Origin: Oscillospiraceae bacterium
GTDB taxonomy: Bacteria; Bacillota; Clostridia; Oscillospirales; Acutalibacteraceae
NCBI GenBank assembly: GCA_025757685.1
Contig: CP107220.1
Location: 273,501 to 337,500 of the forward strand
Direction of reading: 5' to 3'
DNA: 64,000 bases
Position 1 is the first letter of the stretch. The number at the start of each line of letters is the position of its first letter. This document shows, in pieces, positions 51,020-59,854 of the stretch. The position numbers were made by a program, and so were the translations under genes. The notes under the pieces are model-generated. The model made no database searches. It was not told where the DNA came from and was given only the letters and a program-made list of their open reading frames with translations.

Positions 51020-52699
51020 GTTTGAGAATAGTGTAAATCCATAAGGTAGTGAAACGTTGTTAGGGGGGTGCCCCCCTTGTTTTCGTTTGAGAATAGTGTA
51101 AATCCATAAGGTAGTGAAACGAATTTCAACATCCAATGAAACAAAGCCAGGTTTGAGAATAGTGTAAATCCATAAGGTAGTGAAACAATCAAGGCACGGC
51201 TATATGATGATTTTAGTTTGAGAATAGTGTAAATCCATAAGGTAGTGAAACAAGCCACCTGCGCTTGAATATTCGGCGGTGTTTGAGAATAGTGTAAATC
51301 CATAAGGTAGTGAAACGTTAAGCGTATCTAACCATTGCCCCACTTTGTTTGAGAATAGTGTAAATCCATAAGGTAGTGAAACTGTGCCGGTTCTCGAAGC
51401 AAAGACGGCCGGTTTGAGAATAGTGTAAATCCATAAGGTAGTGAAACACATACACTTTGAAGTGTACGAGTTGATGGTTTGAGAATAGTGTAAATCCATA
51501 AGGTAGTGAAACGCGATCTGACCAGTATAAGTATCGTCGTCCGTTTGAGAATAGTGTAAATCCATAAGGTAGTGAAACTTTTGGACTTTTGAGCCGCTAC
51601 AAACTACAGTTTGAGAATAGTGTAAATCCATAAGGTAGTGAAACCGACAAGTTGGTGAACAAATGCTGCCGGGTGTTTGAGAATAGTGTAAATCCATAAG
51701 GTAGTGAAACAAGCCGAGCCACCAGAGAAGAAAAAAACATGTTTGAGAATAGTGTAAATCCATAAGGTAGTGAAACCTAATCCAGCATATTAAATTAAAC
51801 AATAGGTTTGAGAATAGTGTAAATCCATAAGGTAGTGAAACAAAGTCGTAGATGATATGGACGCTGTGTTTGTTTGAGAATAGTGTAAATCCATAAGGTA
51901 GTGAAACAACAGTGGCCACGGCGGTCACTTTATAATAGTTTGAGAATAGTGTAAATCCATAAGGTAGTGAAACTAACTGCGACACAATTAAACCAAATTT
52001 ATCGTTTGAGAATAGTGTAAATCCATAAGGTAGTGAAACAAACCGTTCAAAAACTATATGACGGGTACGGTTTGAGAATAGTGTAAATCCATAAGGTAGT
52101 GAAACCGCAGCGGTCTGTCGTGATCGACGACGCAAGTTTGAGAATAGTGTAAATCCATAAGGTAGTGAAACGTCTGCAACTCCTACAAAATCATCAAGTC
52201 TGTTTGAGAATAGTGTAAATCCATAAGGTAGTGAAACCTCCTTTGCGTTTTCAGTCCGCCGACTTATGTTTGAGAATAGTGTAAATCCATAAGGTAGTGA
52301 AACTTCCGATGATGAAGTGTATTTGTTTTTTTCGTTTGAGAATAGTGTAAATCCATAAGGTAGTGAAACATAAGTCTTCTTCCGGCTGATATGCAGAAGG
52401 TTTGAGAATAGTGTAAATTCATAAGGTAGTGAAACGCGGCATACTTCATTGCCTCGCCCATGTCTGTTTGAGAATAGTGTAAATTCATAAGGTAGTGAAA
52501 CGTTGAAACTGACGCCCTCAACCGGAACCTTGTTTGAGAATAGTGTAAATTCATAAGGTAGTGAAACCACGGCATAAGCGTAAAGGAGACAGACAGAGTT
52601 TGAGAATAGTGTAAATCTATAAGGTAGTGAAACAATTCCATATTTCACATTCAGTCCGCTCTTGTTTGAGAATAGTGTAAATCCATAAGGCAGAAAAAC
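51020..52699 (+). CRISPR. CRISPR array, 26 repeats of 36 bp, 25 spacers of 29-30 bp
   Basis: Repeats begin GTTTGAGAATAGTG and end TAAGGTAGTGAAAC, with starts at 51020, 51085, 51151, 51216, 51281, 51347, 51412, 51477, 51543, 51609, 51675, 51741, 51806, 51872, 51938, 52004, 52070, 52136, 52202, 52268, 52334, 52400, 52466, 52532, 52598 and 52664. Repeats 1-21 are identical. Repeats 22-24 have T for C at position 20, repeat 25 has T for C at position 21, and repeat 26 has an altered 3' end (AAGGCAGAAAAAC). The degenerate end is distal, so the leader is at the cas side and transcription runs rightward. Confidence 0.98.
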
Positions 52700-52730
52700 T
52701 TGATGATCGACGATGGATATGCTGAAAAAC

Positions 52731-52776
52731 ACAGTGGAAAGTTTGAATAAAAAGTCAATCTTTCCACTGCGTTTTT
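52731..52776 (+). terminator. Terminator downstream of CRISPR array
   Basis: CAGTGGAAAG (52732-52741) pairs with CTTTCCACTG (52760-52769), followed by CGTTTTTATTG. The remaining 52777-52882 holds a weak AGACGG/CCGTCT hairpin (about 52832-52853) that may end the minus-strand HAD transcript. Confidence 0.8.
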
Positions 52777-52882
52777 ATTGTTGGATTCAGAAATAAAAGC
52801 ATTTATCAATATCCGAATATTGAAAGAACACAGACGGTGCGATCAGTCCGTCTATTTGCAATACCAAAAATAGTTTGTTGCG

Positions 52883-53446
52883 CTATTTCATTCGGGTTAT
52901 GCGGTTGTGGCGGACTTTGTAGGCGGTGCGGGAGAGATGAATCATGGGCAGGTCGGCGGCGTTGTCGGTATAGAATGCGTCCGGTACGGCGCTTGCTCCA
53001 AAGCATTTGCGAAAAGCGGACACCTTATTGGCGTTGAAGTTGATATACTCCACCGTCAGGGTTTGGCGGTCCACCACGGAGCAGATACAGTGCTGCACCC
53101 CTAGGCGGCGGCACACCTCGTCCATGATCAAATTCAGCGAGGCGGTGACGATCACATCGTCTTTTTTCGGGTGATACCAGGCTTTGATCTTGCGCATATG
53201 CCCGTCCCAAAAGTCCCGGACCAGCCCCTCTGGGTCATCAAAGCTGCTGAGGTATTGGGCGGCGTACTTGCGTCCGGCCTGCTCCAAGTCTGCCATGGTG
53301 GTGCGCCCCAATTTATAGCGCAGCAGGTGATACAGCACCACCGGCACATAGCGTGCTACCTTTGGATTGCGGCGCAGGCTGAACAGGTAAAAGTCAATGA
53401 CGCTCTCACCGTCATAAATGGTATTGTCAAAATCAAATACGCGCAT
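52883..53446 (-). CDS. HAD-superfamily hydrolase (phosphoserine-phosphatase-like, IB type)
   Basis: 187 residues. Motif I FDFDNTIYDG carries the nucleophile Asp 5 and Asp 7; motif II is VTASLN; the Lys is in NANKVSAFR; motif IV is YTDNAADLPM. Cap-type and length suit subclass IB phosphatases. Substrate unknown. ATG 53446 follows AAGGGGGAT on the minus strand by 5 nt; the longer frame extending to 53776 would swallow the upstream small gene. Confidence 0.85.
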   Translation of the reverse strand: MRVFDFDNTIYDGESVIDFYLFSLRRNPKVARYVPVVLYHLLRYKLGRTTMADLEQAGRKYAAQYLSSFDDPEGLVRDFWDGHMRKIKAWYHPKKDDVIVTASLNLIMDEVCRRLGVQHCICSVVDRQTLTVEYINFNANKVSAFRKCFGASAVPDAFYTDNAADLPMIHLSRTAYKVRHNRITRMK

Positions 53447-53468
53447 AAAAATCCCCCTTGGTACTTTC

Positions 53469-53477
53469 AGTATAGCA
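53469..53477 (-). promoter_or_regulatory. Extended -10 promoter for HAD gene
   Basis: TGCTATACT on the minus strand, an extended -10, 23 bp ahead of the ATG; no good -35. Confidence 0.4.
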
Positions 53478-53502
53478 CAAAGCGCCAAAGGGGGACAGTT
53501 TT

Positions 53503-53670
53503 TTATTTTTTGCCGCCCAAGTGGCGGCCTAAGTAGCCCAGCAGCAGAATGTCCTCGTCCGTTAAGGCGCTGCCGTTGCCGGGTACCGGTTGTTCTTCTT
53601 CCTCCGGCTCCAGGGTCAGGGTCAATTCCCATTCCTCCGGCGGGTTGTTTTTGTCCTGTTGCTTTTTCAT
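53503..53670 (-). CDS. Small acidic protein (55 aa), unknown
   Basis: Reads MKKQQDKNNPPEEWELTL at the start and ends LLLGYLGRHLGGKK, rich in Glu/Asp in the middle. AAGGGAGG lies 7 nt before the ATG and a promoter (TTGCAC-17-TACAGT) lies just upstream. No hydrophobic segment. I do not recognise a family. Its well-placed signals argue for a real gene; it precedes the HAD hydrolase by 56 bp on the same strand. Confidence 0.6.
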   Translation of the reverse strand: MKKQQDKNNPPEEWELTLTLEPEEEEQPVPGNGSALTDEDILLLGYLGRHLGGKK

Positions 53671-53693
53671 ACCATGACCTCCCTTGCACTCTT

Positions 53694-53722
53694 ACTGTAA
53701 CACAAAAAGCCACCGGGTGCAA
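53694..53722 (-). promoter_or_regulatory. Promoter for the 55-aa gene
   Basis: Minus strand TTGCAC (53717-53722) and TACAGT (53694-53699), 17 bp spacing. Confidence 0.5.
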
Positions 53723-53782
53723 ATGACAGGGAGAATTATAGGACAGAGAAATGGCGCTGCCTGGTACAGCCGACATTTACTT

Positions 53783-55162
53783 TTAGTTGTTTTTCTCGCT
53801 TTTTGGCATGGCACGCAGGGCCTTGCGGAATTCAAAGAAGAAAAGAACGCCGGTGAAGGCCACGGCCAGCACATCTGCCACCGGCTCCGCCATAAAGACA
53901 GCCTTGGTTAGGTCAGCAGTGTACAGGTGGGGCATAATGTAGATCAGCGGCAGCAGCAGAATAAACTTGCGCATCACCGCCACGATGATGGACGCCTTGG
54001 CGTTACCCAGGGCGGTAAATGTCATTTGACAGGCGATTTGAATACCAAACAGCCCCAGCGCCAGAGTGTAAATGCGCAACATCGGCTTGGTAAAGGCCAG
54101 CAATTCTGCGTTAGAGGTGAAGATGGCGGCAAACACGCCGGGGAACAGCTGGATCAGCAGGCAAAAGAGCATGGCGTAGCAAACGCTGTAAGTGAGCAGC
54201 AGTCGGTACGCGCGGCGTACGCGGTTGCTGTTTCCGGCACCGTAATTGTAGCTGATAATGGGTTGGGCACCTTGTGCCAGTCCTTGCAGCGGCAGCATAG
54301 CAAACTGCATGACACTGGTGAGAATGGTCATGGCACCCACTGCCAGATCGCTGCCGTATTTCAGCAGTGAGGTGTTAAAGCATACGGAGATTACGCTCTC
54401 GCTGGCCTGCATGACGAACAGGGCACTGCCCAGCGCCAGACAGGGGAGAATGACCTTGGCGTGCAGACGCAGATTGCACCGGCGAATGCGGATAAAAGTC
54501 TTTTTGCCAAGTAAGAAAGACAGCACCCACAGGCAGGACAGTCCCTGGGACAGCACGGTAGCCAGCGCGGCACCTCGCACACCCATGTGGAAGCCGAAGA
54601 TAAACAGCGGATCCAGTGCTGTATTGGCAACGGCGCCGATGAGCACCGAGAGCATACCTACCTTAGCAAAGCCCTGGGCGGTGATAAAGGCGTTCATGCC
54701 AAGGGTCAGCTGCACGAATACGGTGCCCAAGGCGTAAAGGTTCATATAGGCCGCACTGTAATCAATGGTGTTGGAGCTGGCGCCGAATGCCAGTAGCAGC
54801 GGTCGGTTCCAGATGAGTACCACCGCTGTCAGCACCGCAGACACCAGCAGTTGCGTGACAAAGCAGTTGCCCAGAATCTGCTCAGCTTCTGCCGTTCGCT
54901 TCTTGCCTAAGGCGATGGAGGCCCGAGGTGCGCCGCCGTTGCCCACCAATGCCGCAAAGGCGGAGATGATTAGAATCAGCGGCATACACACGCCCACCCC
55001 GGTAAGCGCCAGCGCGCCCTCGCCGGGAATGTGGCCGATGTAAATGCGGTCTACCACATTGTAAAGCATATTGATCAGTTGGGCGGCTACTGTGGGCAGG
55101 GACAGCTGGAGCAGCAGTCGTCCGATGGGCCGGGTGGCTAAAAAATCTTTGCTTTGTTCCAT
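53783..55162 (-). CDS. MATE family multidrug/organic-cation exporter
   Basis: About 459 residues with twelve membrane segments in two homologous halves. The first half begins RLLLQLSLPTVAAQLINMLYNVVDRIYIGH with the typical MATE pattern, and the second half contains GLAQGAQPIISYNYGAGN. Na+- or H+-driven efflux of cationic compounds is the family role. ATG 55162 is the plain choice; TTG 55171 would add three residues. The ribosome site is weak for both. Confidence 0.9.
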   Translation of the reverse strand: MEQSKDFLATRPIGRLLLQLSLPTVAAQLINMLYNVVDRIYIGHIPGEGALALTGVGVCMPLILIISAFAALVGNGGAPRASIALGKKRTAEAEQILGNCFVTQLLVSAVLTAVVLIWNRPLLLAFGASSNTIDYSAAYMNLYALGTVFVQLTLGMNAFITAQGFAKVGMLSVLIGAVANTALDPLFIFGFHMGVRGAALATVLSQGLSCLWVLSFLLGKKTFIRIRRCNLRLHAKVILPCLALGSALFVMQASESVISVCFNTSLLKYGSDLAVGAMTILTSVMQFAMLPLQGLAQGAQPIISYNYGAGNSNRVRRAYRLLLTYSVCYAMLFCLLIQLFPGVFAAIFTSNAELLAFTKPMLRIYTLALGLFGIQIACQMTFTALGNAKASIIVAVMRKFILLLPLIYIMPHLYTADLTKAVFMAEPVADVLAVAFTGVLFFFEFRKALRAMPKSEKNN

Positions 55163-55198
55163 CGTCGTCAACTCATTTCTGTAATCTAAACGTACTTA

Positions 55199-55226
55199 AT
55201 TATAACACGATGAACGGCGGTGTCAA
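55199..55226 (-). promoter_or_regulatory. Promoter for MATE exporter
   Basis: Minus strand TTGACA (55221-55226) and TATAAT (55199-55204), 16 bp spacing. Confidence 0.75.
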
Positions 55227-55314
55227 GGCGCGGATTTTGAACATGGGTCTCTTATGCGGCGAATGCAGTAATGTGTCGAACATACAAAATTCACAATTTG
55301 CGCGGCTCAAAGCG

Positions 55315-55343
55315 TTTACATTATGGTGAAAATATGGTAAAAT
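55315..55343 (+). promoter_or_regulatory. Promoter for GH20-M28 genes
   Basis: TTTACA (55315-55320) and TAAAAT (55338-55343), 17 bp spacing. Confidence 0.65.
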
Positions 55344-55434
55344 AGACGGCGTGAAAACGCACATATTTTTATTTCACTCTTTACCCGATCCGACGCGCTG
55401 CGCCCGGTCGGAATTTCAGAAATGGAGAATGAGT

Positions 55435-56997
55435 ATGCATTTGATTCCCAATCCCCGCGCATATCAGGCGTTGGACGGCGCCTTCACCTTGCAGGATGGC
55501 GAGAAGGTGAAGAGCGAACTGCGTATTCCTTTGGTACGCACCACCACCCGGGAGGCACGGATTATTGTCACCCGCAACCCGGCGTTGCAAAAGGAAGCAT
55601 ATACCTTGAATGTGACCGCGGAGAAGGTGCACATCACTGCCGCTACGCCTATCGGTGCTTACTATGCGCTGCAATCCCTGCGTATTTTGGCGGATTATGA
55701 TATCGGCGGGCGTACGGTGCCCTGCTGCAGCATTCACGATGCCCCCCGTTGGGGTTGGCGCGGTATGAGCCTGGACGAGAGCCGCCACTTCTTTGGCAAA
55801 GAAGAAGTCAAGCGACTGCTGGATATGCTCTTTATGATGAAGCTCAATGTGTTTCACTGGCACCTGACGGACGATCAGGGTTGGCGCATTGAGATCAAAA
55901 AATATCCGCGCTTAACGGAGATCGGCTCTAAGCGCACTTGCACCCAGGTGGACGGCTGGCATACTTCTCATATGGTCAACGAGCCTCATGAGGGCTTTTA
56001 TACCCAGGAGGATATTCGGGAGATCGTGGCCTATGCCAACGCCCGGGGCATTATGGTTGTGCCGGAGATTGACATGCCTGCCCATTTTGCGGCGGCGCAG
56101 GCAGCGTATCCCTGGTTGGCTTGTCGGGAACTGGAACGCGAGGTGCCCGGCTACTTTGGCGGTCGTGTGCCTACCTTGCATGGCGTAATGGACTGGAACC
56201 GCTCTGCCTGCCTGGGCAAAGAGAGTACCTTCCAGTTTATCTTTGATGTGATTGATGAAGTGTGCGAACTGTTTGACGCGCCTTACTTCCATATTGGCGG
56301 CGATGAGGCGCCCAAGGACGAATGGAAAAAGTGTCCCCACTGCCAGGCGAAGATGAAAGAGATGCACCTAAACGATGTGGAAGAGCTGCAAGGCTGGTTC
56401 AACAACCGGGTGCTGGAATATGTAAAGCAGAAGGGTAAGCGCCTGATCGGCTGGAATGAGATTTTGGCCGCCGGCAATTTGGACCCGTCTGTGATCGGTC
56501 AATACTGGACCCCCAAGCGGGATAAGAATGTGGAGCGGCACATTGCCCGCGGCGGCGATGTGATCCTGAGCAATCACCGCAGTTTTTACTTTGATATGAC
56601 CTACGGGCAGTACCCATTGAGCTATACATACGATTTCGATCCGGGTCGTTATCATATTCTGCCTCGTTCCTATGACCATGTGCTGGGCGTAGAGGCTGAG
56701 GTATGGACCGAGTGGATCGACAAGCGTCCAAAACTGGATCTGAATGTGTACCCCCGTATGCAGGCTCTGGCAGAGGTTGCCTGGTCGGCCGAAGAGAGAA
56801 AAAAATACGCGGACTTCAAAGAGCGACTGGAGGCCTTTAAGCCTACGCTGGACGCCTTGGGAATCGGTTATGCTGTAACCAGCGTGGCGGAGCCGGGCAC
56901 CTTCCAGCGGCAAAAGCCCCGCCGTTTGTTCTACTGCGGCGATACCCATTATGAGTTGAAGCTCAACGAAGAACGCAAAGCAAAAGGAGAAAAATAA
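55435..56997 (+). CDS. Beta-N-acetylhexosaminidase, GH20
   Basis: About 520 residues. An N-terminal domain (about 1-110) precedes a (beta/alpha)8 barrel. The catalytic Asp-Glu pair is at about 290-291 in HIGGDEAPKDEW, and FHWHLTDDQGWRIEI and VPEIDMPAHF line the site. It removes terminal GlcNAc or GalNAc from glycans by substrate-assisted catalysis. There is no signal peptide, so it acts inside the cell on imported or recycled sugars. ATG 55435 follows GGAG by 7 nt. Two nucleotides separate its stop from the M28 gene. Confidence 0.93.
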   Translation: MHLIPNPRAYQALDGAFTLQDGEKVKSELRIPLVRTTTREARIIVTRNPALQKEAYTLNVTAEKVHITAATPIGAYYALQSLRILADYDIGGRTVPCCSIHDAPRWGWRGMSLDESRHFFGKEEVKRLLDMLFMMKLNVFHWHLTDDQGWRIEIKKYPRLTEIGSKRTCTQVDGWHTSHMVNEPHEGFYTQEDIREIVAYANARGIMVVPEIDMPAHFAAAQAAYPWLACRELEREVPGYFGGRVPTLHGVMDWNRSACLGKESTFQFIFDVIDEVCELFDAPYFHIGGDEAPKDEWKKCPHCQAKMKEMHLNDVEELQGWFNNRVLEYVKQKGKRLIGWNEILAAGNLDPSVIGQYWTPKRDKNVERHIARGGDVILSNHRSFYFDMTYGQYPLSYTYDFDPGRYHILPRSYDHVLGVEAEVWTEWIDKRPKLDLNVYPRMQALAEVAWSAEERKKYADFKERLEAFKPTLDALGIGYAVTSVAEPGTFQRQKPRRLFYCGDTHYELKLNEERKAKGEK

Positions 56998-56999
56998 GT

Positions 57000-58280
57000 A
57001 TGAAATTTAGCCAATTTCCCCAGCAGGTGATCGACGAAAATGTGGATTACACAGTCAAGGAGATCACCAACATCATTAAGAAGTACGGTCCCCGGGAGTC
57101 CGGCAACAGCAACTGCCTGGCTGCCGAGAAGCACATCAAAAAAGAGATGGACCCCTTCTGTGACGAGACCCACTTTGAAAGCTACAAAATGGCACCTAAG
57201 GCCTTTTTGCACTTTACAAAAATCGTCAGTGTAGCCATCATTCTGGCTGTGGTGGTGTGTGCCGCTCTGGTGTTTACCAGTGTGCTGCCTTGGTGGATCG
57301 CCCAGTGTATTGTTGGCGGTGTGACTTTTGTGGGGCTGTTTATCACCGTAATGGAGTTCCTGTTTTACAAGCAGTTTATGGATCCGCTTTATAAGAAGGT
57401 AGAGGGCCACAACTTTTGCGCCACCCGCAAGCCCACCGGTGAGGTTAAGCGCCGCATTGTAATCAGCGGCCATATTGACGCAGCCTATGAATGGCGTCAT
57501 CTGTACTATGCCAAGGGCAAGCTGCCCTTGATGGGAATTTTTATGGGCGGTACCATTGTCTGCGCGATCATCTCCTTTATTATCGCAGTGATCTGCCTGA
57601 TTGCTCACTTTGCGGATATGGGCGCTTTCGGCGATTTCATGCTGAATTACAGCTACTATTTCCACTTTGTCACCGCGCTGTTTATGATCACCCTGTTCTG
57701 CTTTGTGGACTTTAAGACCATTTCTCCCGGCGCCAATGACAACCTGACCGGTACTTATGCGGCGGTGTGTGCTTTGCGTATGCTGGATATGGCCGGTGTG
57801 GAATTTGAAAATACCGAGGTGTGCTGCATGATCACAGACGGCGAGGAGGCCGGTCTGCGTGGCTGCAAGCAGTGGGCCAAGGACCATAAAAAAGAGTGCG
57901 ACGAGATTGAGACCGCCGTGCTGTGTGTAGATACCTTAACGGATCTGGAATACCTGAATGTGTATAGCAAGGATATGACCGGTACGGTGAAGAACTCTAA
58001 GCCCTTCAGCCAGCTGGTGATGGACAGTGCCATTGAGGCAGGTCATAACGATTTGAAGTTCGCCAGCGTGTTCTTCGGTTCTTCCGACGCAGCGGCATTG
58101 TCCCAGGCGGGGATTCACGCCACCTGCCTGGCTGCTATGGACCCGAAACCGGCCGACTATTACCATAATCGCCGGGATACGGCGGAGCGCCTGGTACCGG
58201 AGGCTCTTAAGACCGGTTACGAGGTAGTGCTCAGTACCATTCTGAACTTTGATGAGAAAGGGCTGGGCGCAGCAAAATAA
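57000..58280 (+). CDS. Membrane-embedded M28-family peptidase-like protein
   Basis: 426 residues. Zinc-ligand motifs match M28 aminopeptidases: ISGHIDAAYEW, PGANDNLTGTYAA, ITDGEEAGLRGCK and DYYHNRRDTAERL. Unusually, hydrophobic helices are inserted at about 75-125 and 180-240, so the catalytic domain is interrupted by membrane segments. ATG 57000 is 2 bp after the hexosaminidase stop and preceded by AAAAGGAG. Probably an aminopeptidase; the function of the insertions is unknown. Confidence 0.82.
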   Translation: MKFSQFPQQVIDENVDYTVKEITNIIKKYGPRESGNSNCLAAEKHIKKEMDPFCDETHFESYKMAPKAFLHFTKIVSVAIILAVVVCAALVFTSVLPWWIAQCIVGGVTFVGLFITVMEFLFYKQFMDPLYKKVEGHNFCATRKPTGEVKRRIVISGHIDAAYEWRHLYYAKGKLPLMGIFMGGTIVCAIISFIIAVICLIAHFADMGAFGDFMLNYSYYFHFVTALFMITLFCFVDFKTISPGANDNLTGTYAAVCALRMLDMAGVEFENTEVCCMITDGEEAGLRGCKQWAKDHKKECDEIETAVLCVDTLTDLEYLNVYSKDMTGTVKNSKPFSQLVMDSAIEAGHNDLKFASVFFGSSDAAALSQAGIHATCLAAMDPKPADYYHNRRDTAERLVPEALKTGYEVVLSTILNFDEKGLGAAK

Positions 58281-58307
58281 GCGTGTAAGTCCAATACAAA
58301 TGTATAA

Positions 58308-58337
58308 GCGGTACCCGGGTTTGGGTGCCGCTTTGCA
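58308..58337 (+). terminator. Possible terminator or attenuator between M28 and M20 genes
   Basis: AAGCGGTACCC pairs with GGGTGCCGCTT (one T-G pair) after the M28 stop, followed by a weak T-tract (a T6 run lies 20 bp later). Confidence 0.5.
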
Positions 58338-58373
58338 GATTAAGGCTGTTTTTTACGGAAAGGGGAAAAGAAA

Positions 58374-59840
58374 ATGACGGCTCTGTACATTATTTTAGGC
58401 TTGCTGGCTGCGTTTATCGTGATCACGCTGATCCGTGCAGCGTTCTTTACGGCGCCCAAGCCCCAGCGGGAGGAATTCCCGCCGGAGCAGGTGAACGGGC
58501 AGCGGGCGTGCGACCGACTCAGTCAGGCGATTCAGATCAAGACCATCTCCTGCGAGGATGAGAGCCAAACGGATTGGGGTGCGTTTGACCGCTTCCATGC
58601 GTTTTTGGAACAGTCCTACCCGCTGATTCACAAAAATCTGAAACTGGATCATATTTCCACTGCCAGTCTGTTGTTTTACTGGGAGGGGACGGATCCAGAC
58701 CTGGATCCTATTGCCTTTTTGGCTCATCAGGATGTGGTGCCCATCAGCGAAGGCACCGAGGGGGACTGGGAACACCCGGCCTTTGAAGGCGTAAATGACG
58801 GCCAGTTTATTTGGGGTCGCGGTGCGCTGGACATGAAGAACCACCTGATCTGCCTGATGGAGAGCGTGGAGACGCTGCTGGAGGAGGGCTATACCCCAAA
58901 GCGCGGGGTGTACCTGTGCCTGGGGCATAATGAGGAGATCGTCAGCGGCGGCAATAACGGTGCCCGGGAATTGGCGCGGGAATTGGAACGCCGGGGCGTG
59001 CACCTGGACAGCGTGGTAGACGAGGGCGGCGCTATGCTGCCGGCGCATGTAAAGGGGCTGCTGGACGCCAACCTGACCGGCGTGGGCGTGGCAGAGAAAG
59101 GCTATGCGGACTTTAAGATTACTGTAAAGTCCAAAGGCGGCCATTCTTCTCAACCACCCAAACACACCGCCATCGGCCAGTTGGCAAAGAAGGTGGAGCG
59201 ACTGGAGAACCACCAATTTAAGAGCACCATTTTGCCCTTTGTTTATAATATGTTTACGGACATCGGCCGCCACGCCACCTACCCGGGGCGGGTGGTACTG
59301 TGCAACCTGTGGCTGCTGCGCCCGGTGCTGAAGCTGGTGATGAAGCAGATCCCGCCGGCTGCGTCCTTGATCCGCACCACTACCGGTGTGACTATGGCCA
59401 GCGGTTCACCTGCCGCCAATGTACTGCCCCAAAAGGCCAGCGTAACGGTAAACTTCCGCATTATGCCGGGCCAGACCATTGCGGATGTGCAGCGGCATAT
59501 TGAGAAATATATGGGCGGCGACAATGTGGAGATTGAATTCATCAAGGGCAAGGAGCCCAGCATTGTATCACCCACGGACACCCGGGCTTTTGATACCCTG
59601 CGTCGGCTGTCCGTCCATCTGGACGAAAAAAATATTGTGGCGCCCTATTTGGTGATGGGCGGCACAGACGCTTATAATTACGAGAATGTGTGCAGCAATA
59701 TTTATCGCTTTGCGCCCTTTACGGTGGACACGGCGCTGCTGCTCACCACCCACTCCACCAATGAGCGCATTCCTGTGGGTCAGATGACCCAGGGCGTTAC
59801 CTTCTTTAAGCGCTATATTCGGTTGATGACCGCAGAGTAA
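58374..59840 (+). CDS. M20-family metallopeptidase (carboxypeptidase/dipeptidase-like)
   Basis: 488 residues. One N-terminal hydrophobic segment (IILGLLAAFIVITLI) anchors it. Zinc and catalytic motifs are LAHQDVVPI, WGRGALDMKNHL, LGHNEEIVSGG and VVDEGGAM, with a dimerisation domain in between. The N-anchor and W-rich motifs resemble CPS1/PM20D1-type peptidases. AAAGGGGAAAAG precedes ATG. Together with the two membrane genes that follow, it may process peptides whose products these carry (inference). Confidence 0.88.
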   Translation: MTALYIILGLLAAFIVITLIRAAFFTAPKPQREEFPPEQVNGQRACDRLSQAIQIKTISCEDESQTDWGAFDRFHAFLEQSYPLIHKNLKLDHISTASLLFYWEGTDPDLDPIAFLAHQDVVPISEGTEGDWEHPAFEGVNDGQFIWGRGALDMKNHLICLMESVETLLEEGYTPKRGVYLCLGHNEEIVSGGNNGARELARELERRGVHLDSVVDEGGAMLPAHVKGLLDANLTGVGVAEKGYADFKITVKSKGGHSSQPPKHTAIGQLAKKVERLENHQFKSTILPFVYNMFTDIGRHATYPGRVVLCNLWLLRPVLKLVMKQIPPAASLIRTTTGVTMASGSPAANVLPQKASVTVNFRIMPGQTIADVQRHIEKYMGGDNVEIEFIKGKEPSIVSPTDTRAFDTLRRLSVHLDEKNIVAPYLVMGGTDAYNYENVCSNIYRFAPFTVDTALLLTTHSTNERIPVGQMTQGVTFFKRYIRLMTAE

Positions 59841-59854
59841 AGGGGGAAAGTGAT

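Noticed and set aside
51020..52699. Self-targeting spacers against genes of this window
   Set aside because: By eye no spacer matched sequence elsewhere in the window; a full genome search would be needed to be certain.
51200..52732. Long repetitive open frame on the minus strand across the CRISPR array
   Set aside because: It is only the array read in a frame where the 36-bp repeat lacks stops; the period matches repeat-plus-spacer and there is no ribosome site.
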